This document shows, piece after piece, positions 13,090 to 21,673 of a DNA stretch of 33,659 nucleotides. Each line of letters begins with the position of its first letter. Within the stretch, counting starts at the first letter, position 1. This DNA comes from a virus. The stretch covers positions 1 to 33,659 of IMG/VR virus record IMGVR_UViG_3300048582_000096. One strand, written 5' to 3'. A program made the position numbers and the translations under genes. The notes below the pieces were generated by a model. It searched no databases, was not told the DNA's origin, and was given only the letters and a program-made list of their open reading frames with translations.

Positions 13090-13427
13090 TTCCTTGCGCT
13101 TAGTTCTAACTTTGAAATTATACCAGCAACTCTATCATTTAATAGACCTACTAAAAAAGCCAAAAACATAGAAAAATCTTGTTGCAATATTTCGGGAGCA
13201 AATCTAAAGGCTATAAATGTAAATAAAAAGCCTGTTAACAATCGATTTAAATTGTCTTTAATCATGAATTTAAAGCTAAAATTAAAGGGTGTGTTTGGGC
13301 TTTGTTTATCTCTTTTTTGTGCATGAATACGTAAAGATAGTATTGCGCCTATTAAAGCGAATACAAAGCCAGCAGCGTAATTAAATGGTTCGATTCCTCC
13401 TGTTAATTGATTTAAAAATTCTTTCAT
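13086..13427 (-). CDS. Holin-like membrane protein
   Basis: 113 residues with hydrophobic segments near 17-33 (AAGFVFALIGAILSLRI), 64-78 (LTGFLFTFIAFRFAP) and 86-100 (MFLAFLVGLLNDRVA), and a charged, basic C-terminus ELSARK. It sits between the endolysin and the spanin candidate, the usual holin position. It would form the inner-membrane lesion that frees the endolysin. No sequence family is recognised, so the call rests on topology and context. Confidence 0.65.
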   Translation of the reverse strand: MKEFLNQLTGGIEPFNYAAGFVFALIGAILSLRIHAQKRDKQSPNTPFNFSFKFMIKDNLNRLLTGFLFTFIAFRFAPEILQQDFSMFLAFLVGLLNDRVAGIISKLELSARK

Positions 13428-13448
13428 GTTATCTAATTTTATTTAAGT

Positions 13449-13865
13449 TTATCCTAATTGTAAGTGTGGAGGGTCATAAGGTTTTTTCCAATAAAAACCA
13501 GCAACTATTTTAATACCTATTTTTTTACCTGTTGCAACAATATGGTCTGCAATGATTTTAAAATTGTTGTGATTATTCCAATCTACTTTACCATTAATAA
13601 TTGGTACAAAGTCTATTGCATGACCGTAATTATCGGCTTTAGGTTGATGATTGCTTTTGTTTTTTACACCGTCTGCATAAGTAACTATTTTGCCTGGCTT
13701 AGTTCTACCTTGTGCAAATAAGTCTTGTTGACGTTTAGTTTCTCGCACACCCTCAATTACCATAAAATCAATAGGGCTATCAATTACAGCTAATTCAATA
13801 ACCTTAACTAAGTTAGGGTGTACACCTAATAAATTATCTTTACTTCTTTGGCTTAACTTTCCCAT
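13449..13865 (-). CDS. Endolysin, M15-type L-alanyl-D-glutamate peptidase
   Basis: 138 residues, the usual length of T5/Ply500-type catalytic domains. It opens LSQRSKDNLLGVHPNLVKVI, the family N-terminal motif, followed by VIEGVRETKRQQDLFAQGRT. Zinc ligands are likely H73 (in SNHQ), D85 (GHAIDF) and H134 (DPPHLQL). It cuts the peptide stem of peptidoglycan. No signal peptide is present, so release depends on the holin-like neighbour. Start chosen at ATG 13863-13865, directly after a -7 element. Confidence 0.9.
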   Translation of the reverse strand: MGKLSQRSKDNLLGVHPNLVKVIELAVIDSPIDFMVIEGVRETKRQQDLFAQGRTKPGKIVTYADGVKNKSNHQPKADNYGHAIDFVPIINGKVDWNNHNNFKIIADHIVATGKKIGIKIVAGFYWKKPYDPPHLQLG

Positions 13866-13869
13866 ATCT

Positions 13870-13877
13870 CAAAAGTA
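13870..13877 (-). promoter_or_regulatory. -7 element of the lysis operon
   Basis: Minus strand TACTTTTG-AGAT-ATG: a perfect TAnnTTTG element 4 bases before the endolysin start. There is no good TTG at -33. Because two terminators lie upstream, a local promoter would explain how the lysis genes are expressed. Confidence 0.45.
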
Positions 13878-13894
13878 ACAAATTAATTACAAAT

Positions 13895-13925
13895 AAAAAA
13901 GCCTTACAAATGCAAGGCTTTTTTT
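13895..13925. terminator. Bidirectional intrinsic terminator
   Basis: AAAAAAGCCTT (13895-13905) pairs with AAGGCTTTTTT (13914-13924) around an 8-base loop, with T runs on both strands. It could stop leftward tail transcripts and also rightward transcripts coming from the cassette island antisense to the lysis genes. Confidence 0.75.
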
Positions 13926-14095
13926 AGTACGAATCTAATCAGTTCTTATGGTATGATTTTGATTACTGTTAATTAATACTTTTTCATAATCTTGTGATTT
14001 AAGTTAAACAATGTTTTTATATAAAAAATTGAATTATAAGAACCCAAATATAAAAATAACTATTAATATTTTATGTAACATTTATAATACAAAAA
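13926..14095. other. AT-rich intergenic stretch between two terminators
   Basis: About 170 bases without a convincing gene, extremely AT-rich. It contains an 8-base inverted repeat, GTTCTTAT (13942-13949) and ATAAGAAC (14036-14043), and a minus-strand TATATTTG at 14052-14045 lacking a -33 match. It could be a regulatory or origin region; nothing decides between these. Confidence 0.4.
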
Positions 14096-14119
14096 AGCGG
14101 CTATTTGGGAGTAGCCGCT
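14090..14119 (-). terminator. Intrinsic terminator after the tail operon
   Basis: AGCGGCTA (14096-14103) pairs perfectly with TAGCCGCT (14112-14119) around an 8-base loop, GC-rich in an AT-rich context. On the minus strand it is followed by a run of six or more T residues. It lies about 50 bases after the stop of the gene at 14168-14536. Confidence 0.8.
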
Positions 14120-14167
14120 CTTAACAAAAACAATTATAAATTTATGAAAAACACGTTGTAAATATAG

Positions 14168-14536
14168 TTATTTATCTTTTAATTTATCAATTCTTTCATG
14201 AGCATATTTTAATCCGTCATCTATTTTTAAAGATTGCTCATGAACCATCTTTTTTATTTCTTGAATATTGGATTGCATTTCAGGAAAAACAGAGTTTTTA
14301 AAACCGTCAATATAGGTTTTAGCTACCTTTTCAGAAACACTAACAGCTACTTTCTCAATATATTCATGCTCTTTTCTTTGCTTGGCCAAATCTTCTAGTT
14401 CTAATCGCTTAGTTTTTTGCTCTAATTCATTAAGTTTGAATTTATAAAAGAAAAAAGAAGCTCCAAAAAAAGCTGTTAAAATACCTGCTAAATTTATTAA
14501 TTGATTCAATGCCCAATTGTGATTATTCTCTTCCAA
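14168..14536 (-). CDS. Membrane-anchored coiled-coil protein, TTG start
   Basis: 122 residues from TTG 14534-14536; no ATG is available near the N-terminus. One membrane segment (about 13-31, LINLAGILTAFFGASFFFY) is followed by a long charged helical region (LNELEQKTKRLELEDLAKQR onward) that should form a coiled coil. It overlaps the previous gene by 14 bases and is the last gene before the terminator. It might assist lysis or anchor tail proteins; function is unknown. Confidence 0.6.
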   Translation of the reverse strand: MEENNHNWALNQLINLAGILTAFFGASFFFYKFKLNELEQKTKRLELEDLAKQRKEHEYIEKVAVSVSEKVAKTYIDGFKNSVFPEMQSNIQEIKKMVHEQSLKIDDGLKYAHERIDKLKDK

Positions 14537-14879
14537 AATAATTAAACTTTTTGAATTTGTTGTAAAAAAATAAGCATCCTAAAGTTGACGCATTATATAA
14601 AATTAAACGCTCTACATTGTTAGTTGTAAAAGTATCTGAAAAATGCAACAAATAAATCAAACCCCTAAACCCGTAAAAGAAAATATGAATATAAGAATAA
14701 TATTTATTGGCACAATTAATAGCTGCAAAAATAGCTAAACAAGCAATAAAAGATTCAGATCCATAATATAAAATGTACAAATAATTGGTGTAATAATTTG
14801 ACAAAATAAGATATAGTGTTGCAACAATCAAGTGCAACACCAATATCTTACCGTTTAAATCTTTACTAATCAATTTCAT
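14523..14879 (-). CDS. Multi-pass small membrane protein
   Basis: 118 residues from ATG 14877-14879, preferred over the TTG one codon upstream. Hydrophobic segments lie near residues 12-29, 37-53, 60-75 and 90-108. It is rich in tyrosine and phenylalanine. It is an alternative holin candidate, although it is separated from the endolysin by two terminators. No family recognised. Confidence 0.6.
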   Translation of the reverse strand: MKLISKDLNGKILVLHLIVATLYLILSNYYTNYLYILYYGSESFIACLAIFAAINCANKYYSYIHIFFYGFRGLIYLLHFSDTFTTNNVERLILYNASTLGCLFFYNKFKKFNYFGRE

Positions 14880-15000
14880 CAATTGGTGGTGGTGGTGCTA
14901 TTATTGGCCCTACTGCTTTTTTTACACATACGCCACCAATCAATTCATAACCCTCAGGACATTTACCGTCAACTGCTTGTACTTCTTCTTCGTTTGCCAT
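14866..15000 (-). CDS. Short acidic proline-tailed protein
   Basis: 44 residues: MANEEEVQAVDGKCPEGYEL, then IGGVCVKK and a PPPP run before IDEID. The paired cysteines in CPEGYELIGGVC form a small disulfide or metal-type loop often seen at the ends of Bacteroidota phage tail regions. It overlaps the next gene by 14 bases and sits between it and the fibre-like genes. Function unknown. Confidence 0.5.
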   Translation of the reverse strand: MANEEEVQAVDGKCPEGYELIGGVCVKKAVGPIIAPPPPIDEID

Positions 15001-15005
15001 TTTGT

Positions 15006-15914
15006 TTATCTATTTAAAAGTGAATTAAAAAAATTAAATGTGTTATCTCTTTGGGTTATTTGCGTATTTGTTAAACCTGCTGAAATAGCAACTCCAGCGG
15101 TTTGAAAATTCGCAAATGAAACATTAAAAGTACCTATTGCAGTAGAATTTGAAGCTCCAATTGTAATTGGTATCAAAGGCAGTGAGCTACCTAATGATGC
15201 AAAAGAAGTCCCTAAAATTTGGCTACCATTAGACCATAATGTTAATGTTGAACTTGAATAATTACCGCTAAATGACCTTAAAAAAGATGTTGTTGCCGTT
15301 GTTGATATAGCATCATTTGAGGTTCCATTAGAGCTTAGATATTGCTTTAAAAATGAGCTTGACCCGTTGTTGCCATTACGATTAATTAAACGCAAAGCAT
15401 CGGTAATATTATTGCTACCATCTACTATTGTAGCACCCAATAAAGTAGGTGCGGTCGTTGTAGTAGTACCTATACTTCTAATGTAAGTGTATAGATTTGT
15501 GCTTGTAGATACTAAGGAAGTGTTTGGAGTTAAACCCGTTGAAGCGTAACCCGTCGAACCATCAAATTGAATACCATTAGCTGAATGAGTTAAAGTTCCA
15601 AAATAAGTTAAATTAAACGTTCCTGGGGTTTTCATATTAACCGCGTGTGTGTTTGCAGTACCTCCGATATATGGATAAATTGCAAGTGATGGAGTCCATG
15701 CTCCAATTTCTTTAAAAGTAGTAACCAAATAATTACTTGCAAAATTTTGATTAACACTAGGCACAACGCCTGCATCTTCAATCGCTTTTAAATACGCCCT
15801 ACTATCATTGTCTTGTACTGTAATAACATTACCACCTACAACTATAAACCCCGCCTTAGATTGAGCGTATGCAACCCCAAATAAAAAGGCAAATATGATT
15901 AGTATTCTTTTCAT
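15006..15914 (-). CDS. Secreted fibre- or adhesin-like protein with signal peptide
   Basis: 302 residues. The N-terminus MKRILIIFAFLFGVAYA followed by Q is a Sec signal peptide with an AYA-Q cleavage site. The mature part is Ser/Thr/Asn/Gly-rich and includes NGIQFDGSTGYASTG, a pattern seen in laminin-G/concanavalin-like beta-sandwich domains of phage receptor-binding proteins. It follows the fibre-like gene after one base. A signal on a virion gene is odd: the protein might be exported from the infected cell, or the signal may be an acquired remnant. Confidence 0.6.
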   Translation of the reverse strand: MKRILIIFAFLFGVAYAQSKAGFIVVGGNVITVQDNDSRAYLKAIEDAGVVPSVNQNFASNYLVTTFKEIGAWTPSLAIYPYIGGTANTHAVNMKTPGTFNLTYFGTLTHSANGIQFDGSTGYASTGLTPNTSLVSTSTNLYTYIRSIGTTTTTAPTLLGATIVDGSNNITDALRLINRNGNNGSSSFLKQYLSSNGTSNDAISTTATTSFLRSFSGNYSSSTLTLWSNGSQILGTSFASLGSSLPLIPITIGASNSTAIGTFNVSFANFQTAGVAISAGLTNTQITQRDNTFNFFNSLLNR

Positions 15915-15915
15915 G

Positions 15916-17652
15916 TTATGGTCTTTCTGATTTGATAAAATATTCTGTACCGTTTGAAATATAAGTAACCGCTTTATATTGTGCGGTGTGTGTGTTTGGC
16001 GTTGCTCCGTTAATGTTAGCGTTTCCTTGTACTATTGTGCTATTAGAAGCCGTTGTTTTGATTACTGTTACTTCTAAACCTACCATTGTACTCGCATTAG
16101 GTAATGTAATGGTTACGCTTGCACTTGTTGTATTTGCGAATATATAAACTTGACCGTTGCTACCAAAATCTGATAGTGTTAAAGTTCTATTTGCTGAAAT
16201 GCTAATTGAGTTTGCAGTCGTTCTATCTGCTGCTGGTGCTACGCTAATAGTCTTTCCGCTTCCCTCGTAAACTAAAGCGCCGTTTATGGTTCCTAAATCA
16301 ATTTCTTCTAATGCTCCACTTGTTTGGTTACGTGTCGCTAATCTATAATTAGATGTTGAAGCCGTTACCGTTGTTATTTGTGGCGAAGTACTAAATGTTT
16401 TTAATCCCGAAAATGTTTGCGTTCCCGTTGTAACAATACCGCCAAACGAAGCGTTTGCGGGCTGTAAAGTAATTACACTACTTGCAATAGATGCTCCGTT
16501 TGCGTTTGGAGTTGAACCAATTGCACCAAATGAAATTGTGTTCTGTTTATTATTAAATGTATTCCAATCTGTTGATGTTAAATGACCACTTACTGATGTT
16601 GTGGCGGCTGGTATTGATATAGTATTAACAGACCTACTTAAAGGTGCGCTAAACGTTAAAGCATTTTCTTTCCCGTTAAATAAACTCCAATCACTAGACG
16701 TTAAAGCACCCCTATTTGTTGCGCTTGCATTAGGTACGTTTAAAGTAATTACGGGCGTTGTTGTGCTATTAGTAACAGAACTGTTTAGATCTGTACCAGT
16801 TGTTCCTAAAGTTAATGATGAAACGCTTGTTACTGTTCCTACGCTTATATTACCACTACCTAACAATGAGTTACTGTTTACCGTCTTGATGTTAGTTCCG
16901 CTTACTAATCTAGGCTGACCACTTGCTAACGAATAAGAGTTTGCAACCAGTCGGTAAATTGTTGTGTCGGGAGCTAAAACCGCTTTAACCATTGAAATTG
17001 AAGCGGGTCGCCATTCGTCAAATGTTAAATCATAAGCCATAAATGTATTAATGTCTGTATTTAATGACCCGTTAAATTTTTGTGAGTTCCATAAAGTAGA
17101 ATTAAAAGAAGATGAAGATGTTGCGGCGTTAATGTTCCAATTGCCAAACGCACCAGTTCCATCTTTGGGAGCAAAGCCACTTAAATCTGGCGTGGCGCTT
17201 ATCACGCCGCCGCTACCTACTATAATTGTATTAACAGCTTCCGTGTTAGCTGGTAAAGTAGGTAATACCAAAACACTATCTCTAACACCGCTTAAAGTGT
17301 CTAAAGTGCCACCTATTTGACCGTAAACAACTAAATAATATTGAGTACCACTTGGACTGTTTGCTATGCCTGTAAATGTACGAGGTAAGCTTGTGTAATT
17401 AGTTCCGTTTATCCTATATAAAGCCGTATCAATTGTAACACTACCACTACCTAATGTAGCTTCACCCCCACTAATTAAGCCGTCCTCTATTTTAGCAAAC
17501 ACATCATAAGGCGCAAATATTCCATTTAATCCAGCATTAAAACGCCATTGGTTTTGAACGGTGTTTTTTTGCCATGTTCCGCTTGCCCCCTGCCATTGAG
17601 CACTCACATTTAGGCTTATTGCCATTAGTAATAATAATATTAATCTTTTCAT
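15916..17652 (-). CDS. Tail fibre-like repeat protein with signal peptide
   Basis: 578 residues. The N-terminus MKRLILLLLMAISLNVSAQ is a textbook Sec signal peptide cut before Q19. The mature part holds tail-fibre repeats: GALTSSDWSLFNGKENALTF and GHLTSTDWNTFNNKQNTISF are the well-known phage fibre motif. The end (AQYKAVTYISNGTEYFI) resembles fibre C-termini in Bacteroidota phages. It lies between other tail genes with gaps of one base. It probably binds the host surface; why it has an export signal is unclear. Confidence 0.7.
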   Translation of the reverse strand: MKRLILLLLMAISLNVSAQWQGASGTWQKNTVQNQWRFNAGLNGIFAPYDVFAKIEDGLISGGEATLGSGSVTIDTALYRINGTNYTSLPRTFTGIANSPSGTQYYLVVYGQIGGTLDTLSGVRDSVLVLPTLPANTEAVNTIIVGSGGVISATPDLSGFAPKDGTGAFGNWNINAATSSSSFNSTLWNSQKFNGSLNTDINTFMAYDLTFDEWRPASISMVKAVLAPDTTIYRLVANSYSLASGQPRLVSGTNIKTVNSNSLLGSGNISVGTVTSVSSLTLGTTGTDLNSSVTNSTTTPVITLNVPNASATNRGALTSSDWSLFNGKENALTFSAPLSRSVNTISIPAATTSVSGHLTSTDWNTFNNKQNTISFGAIGSTPNANGASIASSVITLQPANASFGGIVTTGTQTFSGLKTFSTSPQITTVTASTSNYRLATRNQTSGALEEIDLGTINGALVYEGSGKTISVAPAADRTTANSISISANRTLTLSDFGSNGQVYIFANTTSASVTITLPNASTMVGLEVTVIKTTASNSTIVQGNANINGATPNTHTAQYKAVTYISNGTEYFIKSERP

Positions 17653-17653
17653 T

Positions 17654-18688
17654 TTAAATTGTATATACGTTAATTGTTTGTGATGTTGTTACGCTCGGGT
17701 CATCAAATCCTATTAGTCTGCCTAAAGTTCCATTATAAACAGCGCTAAATTGGTCATCGTTTACCTCTATGTAATAAGGTCGTTTTGTTCCTAAAGTTAC
17801 AAGTGTTAATGGTAAATACCAATAGTCAACACCTCCGCTTGTTTCGTTTAATAAATCTGTTTCATCGAAGGGGAGGATTGTTGAAGATGATCCGCCGCTA
17901 ATTGGCGAACCGTTTAAAGTTAAACTAGGTGCAATAATATCTAAATCGGCTCCACCCGTTAAAAGGTATGCTTTGTCAGGCAAAAGCCCAAATAACGAAT
18001 GACCACTTGAAGTAATTAATAAATCTAATTTGCGCCCTAAATCATTAATAGCCTGATATCCTGCCGTTGCTCCATTACCGCCTGAGTTATTTCTAACAGC
18101 ATATCTAGCACTATGATTAAATGATGATATTGCTGAATAAAGCTGGTCTATAAAAGCGCCCGGAGTTACTACATTAAACTGCCCTGAATTATTACCATTC
18201 ATTACAGCGTATTGAGTCGGTATTGTTGTTGACGGTGTAATTGTACCTCCCGCCGCTAAAACTGTAAATGTGTTTACTAAAATATTTCCGTCTGGTATAG
18301 TTCCGTCAAAATCAAAAACATAATAAACAACGCCAGTATCGTCTGCTAATATAGCATCTATTCTATCAGAAACTGAGGGAGCTGTTATATTTGAAATGTA
18401 AGGAGCATTTAAAGTGTAAACACCGTTGTTAATTCTCCATTGACCAGTTGAAACAGAAACAGTTTTTGGAGTACTAGCGTTATTTATAGTAAGGTCTAAT
18501 CCGTTTAAAACACCATCGGGCAATTGAATATTTCCGTTTAATAAAATGCCTAAATTTTCAGCGCTAATAGAAGTAATAATTTCTCCATTAGGGTCTTGAA
18601 TGGCTAAAATCCAATCCTTATTGGGATTAAAAGCAGCCGTTAAACCATTAAGGCTTATAAGATTAAAGTTTGCTGGATTAAAGCTCAT
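17654..18688 (-). CDS. Tail appendage or fibre protein
   Basis: 344 residues. Begins SFNPANFNLISLNGLTAAFN, continues with beta-rich segments such as TVSVSTGQWRINNGVYTLNA, and has no signal peptide or membrane segment. It follows the large tail-tip gene with its ATG directly at the upstream stop. Composition (Asn, Ser, Thr, Gly, Leu) and position suggest a baseplate or fibre adaptor, but no named family is visible. Confidence 0.6.
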   Translation of the reverse strand: MSFNPANFNLISLNGLTAAFNPNKDWILAIQDPNGEIITSISAENLGILLNGNIQLPDGVLNGLDLTINNASTPKTVSVSTGQWRINNGVYTLNAPYISNITAPSVSDRIDAILADDTGVVYYVFDFDGTIPDGNILVNTFTVLAAGGTITPSTTIPTQYAVMNGNNSGQFNVVTPGAFIDQLYSAISSFNHSARYAVRNNSGGNGATAGYQAINDLGRKLDLLITSSGHSLFGLLPDKAYLLTGGADLDIIAPSLTLNGSPISGGSSSTILPFDETDLLNETSGGVDYWYLPLTLVTLGTKRPYYIEVNDDQFSAVYNGTLGRLIGFDDPSVTTSQTINVYTI

Positions 18689-21673
18689 TTATTCAGATTT
18701 TAGTATGTTATCATTTCCGTCTGTAAATATAAGATTTTTTGATGCTAAAATGTAACCGTCTGGTTGTTGATTTTGTCCGCCACCTGAGCCGCCACCAATA
18801 GAACCGCTAGTATTACCGTCTTTGTCGTAAACCTCTACTAATTTAACTGAAGATATACAACTTATCATGTCATAATCAAACGATATAGGCACAAACCTAA
18901 ATAAATCTAATAAAGGCAAATTAAATATATTTCTTACGGTTTGTTCTTTTGCTAAAATAGAACCCTCGAAAATACGTGTGTTATTCTGATATTGGCTAAG
19001 TAATTCTTTACAAACAATATTATTTAAAGCTTCATTTTCTGTTACTCCTACTCTTGACCATAAAACAGTAGGTAAATAATTTAAAGTTCTTATGCCGTCT
19101 GTTCTTAAATCAGAATCTACGTCACCCATTAAAACGTTAAAATCTTCAGGTGTATTAGAGAATTTATTATCGTTTAAAACTATAATTGTTGCATCGTCTA
19201 TAATTGTTGCATTTGTTACAGGGTTTGATTTGCTTACTTTAAAGTTATCAAAACCGATATCAGAAACACTTGCGCCTTTAGCTAAATTGACTTGACCCAA
19301 TCCTTGAACGTTTACAATAGATTGCCCAAAAAAAGCAAAGTAATTAATAAAAATAAATCTATTTACATCTATTTCTATTGTTAATTGACCTTGAACAGGG
19401 CAAGGTGGAAATGTAATATTTACATTGCTTTCATCGCCAAATGGTATATTTTTTGTATTGTCTAATGAAACCGTAAAAGCGTAATAGCTTTGACCATCAT
19501 CTAAAATCCAAACAGGCTCTAAATCAGCTCCAGTATCTTTTTTATTTACACAAATGTAATTTCCTATTCTTGGAGTGCAATTCAATTCGTAAGCGCTTGC
19601 ATTTACAGCTCTATTAGTAAATATAACTTGAAATGTTAAGTTAATAACCTCCCTATTAAATACAACAATAGAAGTAGATTTTATTTTATCTCTTATAATT
19701 CTAGCTAATGGATTGTTTTTCTTGATATTAAAATAGTAACTACCATTTTCAACTTCGGTTAATATTCCCGTTGTAGGGTCATATATTCTATCAAATTTAG
19801 GTGATTTATTAAACCATCCATAAGGTTGTGAAATTTGCCATTTTGATGGTATTTCCGCACCATTAACAACAAACCAATCTTCAAAATTAAAGTTCTTAAA
19901 AACTGGAGCGGGAAATCCTAATTTCCAAAAAACGGTTGCTTGTTTATCGCCTGTAATTAAAGAAACATCGCCACCGCTTAAAACATCATTTATATTTTGT
20001 GAACAATCTACATCTATACTTAGATTAGCAATATCAGTACTTTGTAAAACTAAATCATTATCGTAAGTGTATTGAGTAGTGTTTAATCTCGCTTTTGCTC
20101 CAATATTTTCAATAACCCAATATCCTGACTCTTGTTTTGCTGAACAAGTAAATTGTCTACATATAAATTCTAAAACGGTTAAACAATCTGTAAAATCGCC
20201 GTTTTCTTTTTGAAAAACATTGGTATTAAATAAATGGTCATTTAAAACGTCGCCGTTGTAATATCTTGTTTTTACTACTTCTATGCCATTAACGGATTGA
20301 TTAACTATTGCTACCAATAAAACAGCAAAGTTTCTATTGTCAAAGGTTGTGCTTAAATAAACGCTTGTACTACTTACTAATAAGTAATATGTTTTATCAT
20401 AAACACCCGACGGCAAAGGGTCTATCGCAAAAGTACCTCCAGTAATATTAAATAGAGTGCCATTTACAACGCCAGTACCATCGTTTACAACAACATTATT
20501 GCCGTAAACATTACATTCTAAACCAGTTAAAACCTTATAGTCAACATTTAAGGTATTATCTTGAAAATCTACCATTGTCTTAAATGGTAATACTAAATCG
20601 GTTTTGTCTAAAATGTATTTGATAGCTTCTAAAAATGTAGTGTAGCTATTTACAATATCAAAGTCTACATCTTTTAAAAGCTTTATACCGTCTAATGCTG
20701 AAATAGTAGTAACATAAGGCGCTCCGTCAAATGGCTCAATAGCTCTATCTCCAGTTACATAACCAGTCCAAAATAATTCATTTTCATTATAAAATACCTC
20801 AATTAAATATTCTTTCTCCTCTGAAATAAATAAGTCGGCAAATTGAAACTCACTTTCTGATATTAAGTTAACATCACAAGAACTACCTAATATTGTTTCA
20901 AATTTATACTCAGAGCCTGTTTCATGTTTTATACTTATTACTTCAGCGCTTGCATCTTTTATTACAGTCGAAGTTCCTGAATAATTTAACTTCTTTATTG
21001 ATATTTTAATAGGTCTATTGTCAAAAGCTATTTCGCAAAAATTAAAACTATATATCTCATTAAAAAAAGCATCTAAAACGGTAATTCCGAAAACATCTTC
21101 ACAATCAAAATCAATTAAACCTGCCCTTATAATATAATCACCAAAAGTTAAACCACCAAAAGTAAATGTATTACTTACCGATAAATCAATTACAGTTCCA
21201 TTTACAACTGTACCGCCCTTAATTAATTCTATAAAAGCGTTTCCTACATTAGTAGTTAATAATTCAACCGATACAGTCCCGTCTTTTCTATTTAATCCTG
21301 TAAGCTGTGTACTTGTCGCACTTATAAATAAATCGCAAACAGGCGGCGGTGGTGGCGGAGTAGGCGGTGGCGGTGGTAAAGGTGCGACAAAACCGCAATC
21401 AGTTGAATCTCGTTCTATAATAACTGTTGCAAATGGTTTTCTTAATGAAGCGTAAAAAGCATATTGAGTAGTCCCATTACAATTACTGCCTATTAATTGA
21501 CCGTCTTGCTTACCTCTTTGCGCAACCGTTAAAAAATCTACATCGTCACGTCTCGGATTGTTAGAAGTAAATAAATAGCTAAAAGTATTGTTATCGGTGT
21601 TGTAACTTATAATGTAAGTTAAAAACTGTCCCGAATTAGAAGTATAAGAAAAATTATCAACTGTTATTATCAT
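18689..21673 (-). CDS. Large tail-tip/minor tail protein
   Basis: 994 residues. After about 98 residues a proline hinge (PLPPPPPTPPPPPP) leads to a beta-rich domain, then a region around TTISALDGIKLLKDVDFDIV, then LTVLEFICRQFTCSAKQESG and WVIENIG. These features recur in the large tail-tip (hub/Tal-like) proteins of Bacteroidota siphophages that follow the tape measure gene. The C-terminus has a glycine-rich stretch (GSIGGGSGGG). Starts as TAATG overlapping the tape measure stop. The hub role is inferred from position and size. Confidence 0.7.
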   Translation of the reverse strand: MIITVDNFSYTSNSGQFLTYIISYNTDNNTFSYLFTSNNPRRDDVDFLTVAQRGKQDGQLIGSNCNGTTQYAFYASLRKPFATVIIERDSTDCGFVAPLPPPPPTPPPPPPVCDLFISATSTQLTGLNRKDGTVSVELLTTNVGNAFIELIKGGTVVNGTVIDLSVSNTFTFGGLTFGDYIIRAGLIDFDCEDVFGITVLDAFFNEIYSFNFCEIAFDNRPIKISIKKLNYSGTSTVIKDASAEVISIKHETGSEYKFETILGSSCDVNLISESEFQFADLFISEEKEYLIEVFYNENELFWTGYVTGDRAIEPFDGAPYVTTISALDGIKLLKDVDFDIVNSYTTFLEAIKYILDKTDLVLPFKTMVDFQDNTLNVDYKVLTGLECNVYGNNVVVNDGTGVVNGTLFNITGGTFAIDPLPSGVYDKTYYLLVSSTSVYLSTTFDNRNFAVLLVAIVNQSVNGIEVVKTRYYNGDVLNDHLFNTNVFQKENGDFTDCLTVLEFICRQFTCSAKQESGYWVIENIGAKARLNTTQYTYDNDLVLQSTDIANLSIDVDCSQNINDVLSGGDVSLITGDKQATVFWKLGFPAPVFKNFNFEDWFVVNGAEIPSKWQISQPYGWFNKSPKFDRIYDPTTGILTEVENGSYYFNIKKNNPLARIIRDKIKSTSIVVFNREVINLTFQVIFTNRAVNASAYELNCTPRIGNYICVNKKDTGADLEPVWILDDGQSYYAFTVSLDNTKNIPFGDESNVNITFPPCPVQGQLTIEIDVNRFIFINYFAFFGQSIVNVQGLGQVNLAKGASVSDIGFDNFKVSKSNPVTNATIIDDATIIVLNDNKFSNTPEDFNVLMGDVDSDLRTDGIRTLNYLPTVLWSRVGVTENEALNNIVCKELLSQYQNNTRIFEGSILAKEQTVRNIFNLPLLDLFRFVPISFDYDMISCISSVKLVEVYDKDGNTSGSIGGGSGGGQNQQPDGYILASKNLIFTDGNDNILKSE

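Noticed and set aside
13942-14043. 8-base inverted repeat GTTCTTAT/ATAAGAAC as attachment site or origin
   Set aside because: Too short for an AT-rich stretch of this size and no integrase or origin-type repeats support it.
16601-17320. Plus-strand frames of 89 and 105 codons opposite the fibre gene
   Set aside because: Antisense shadows of the low-complexity Ser/Thr/Asn-rich fibre gene; no promoter or start context.
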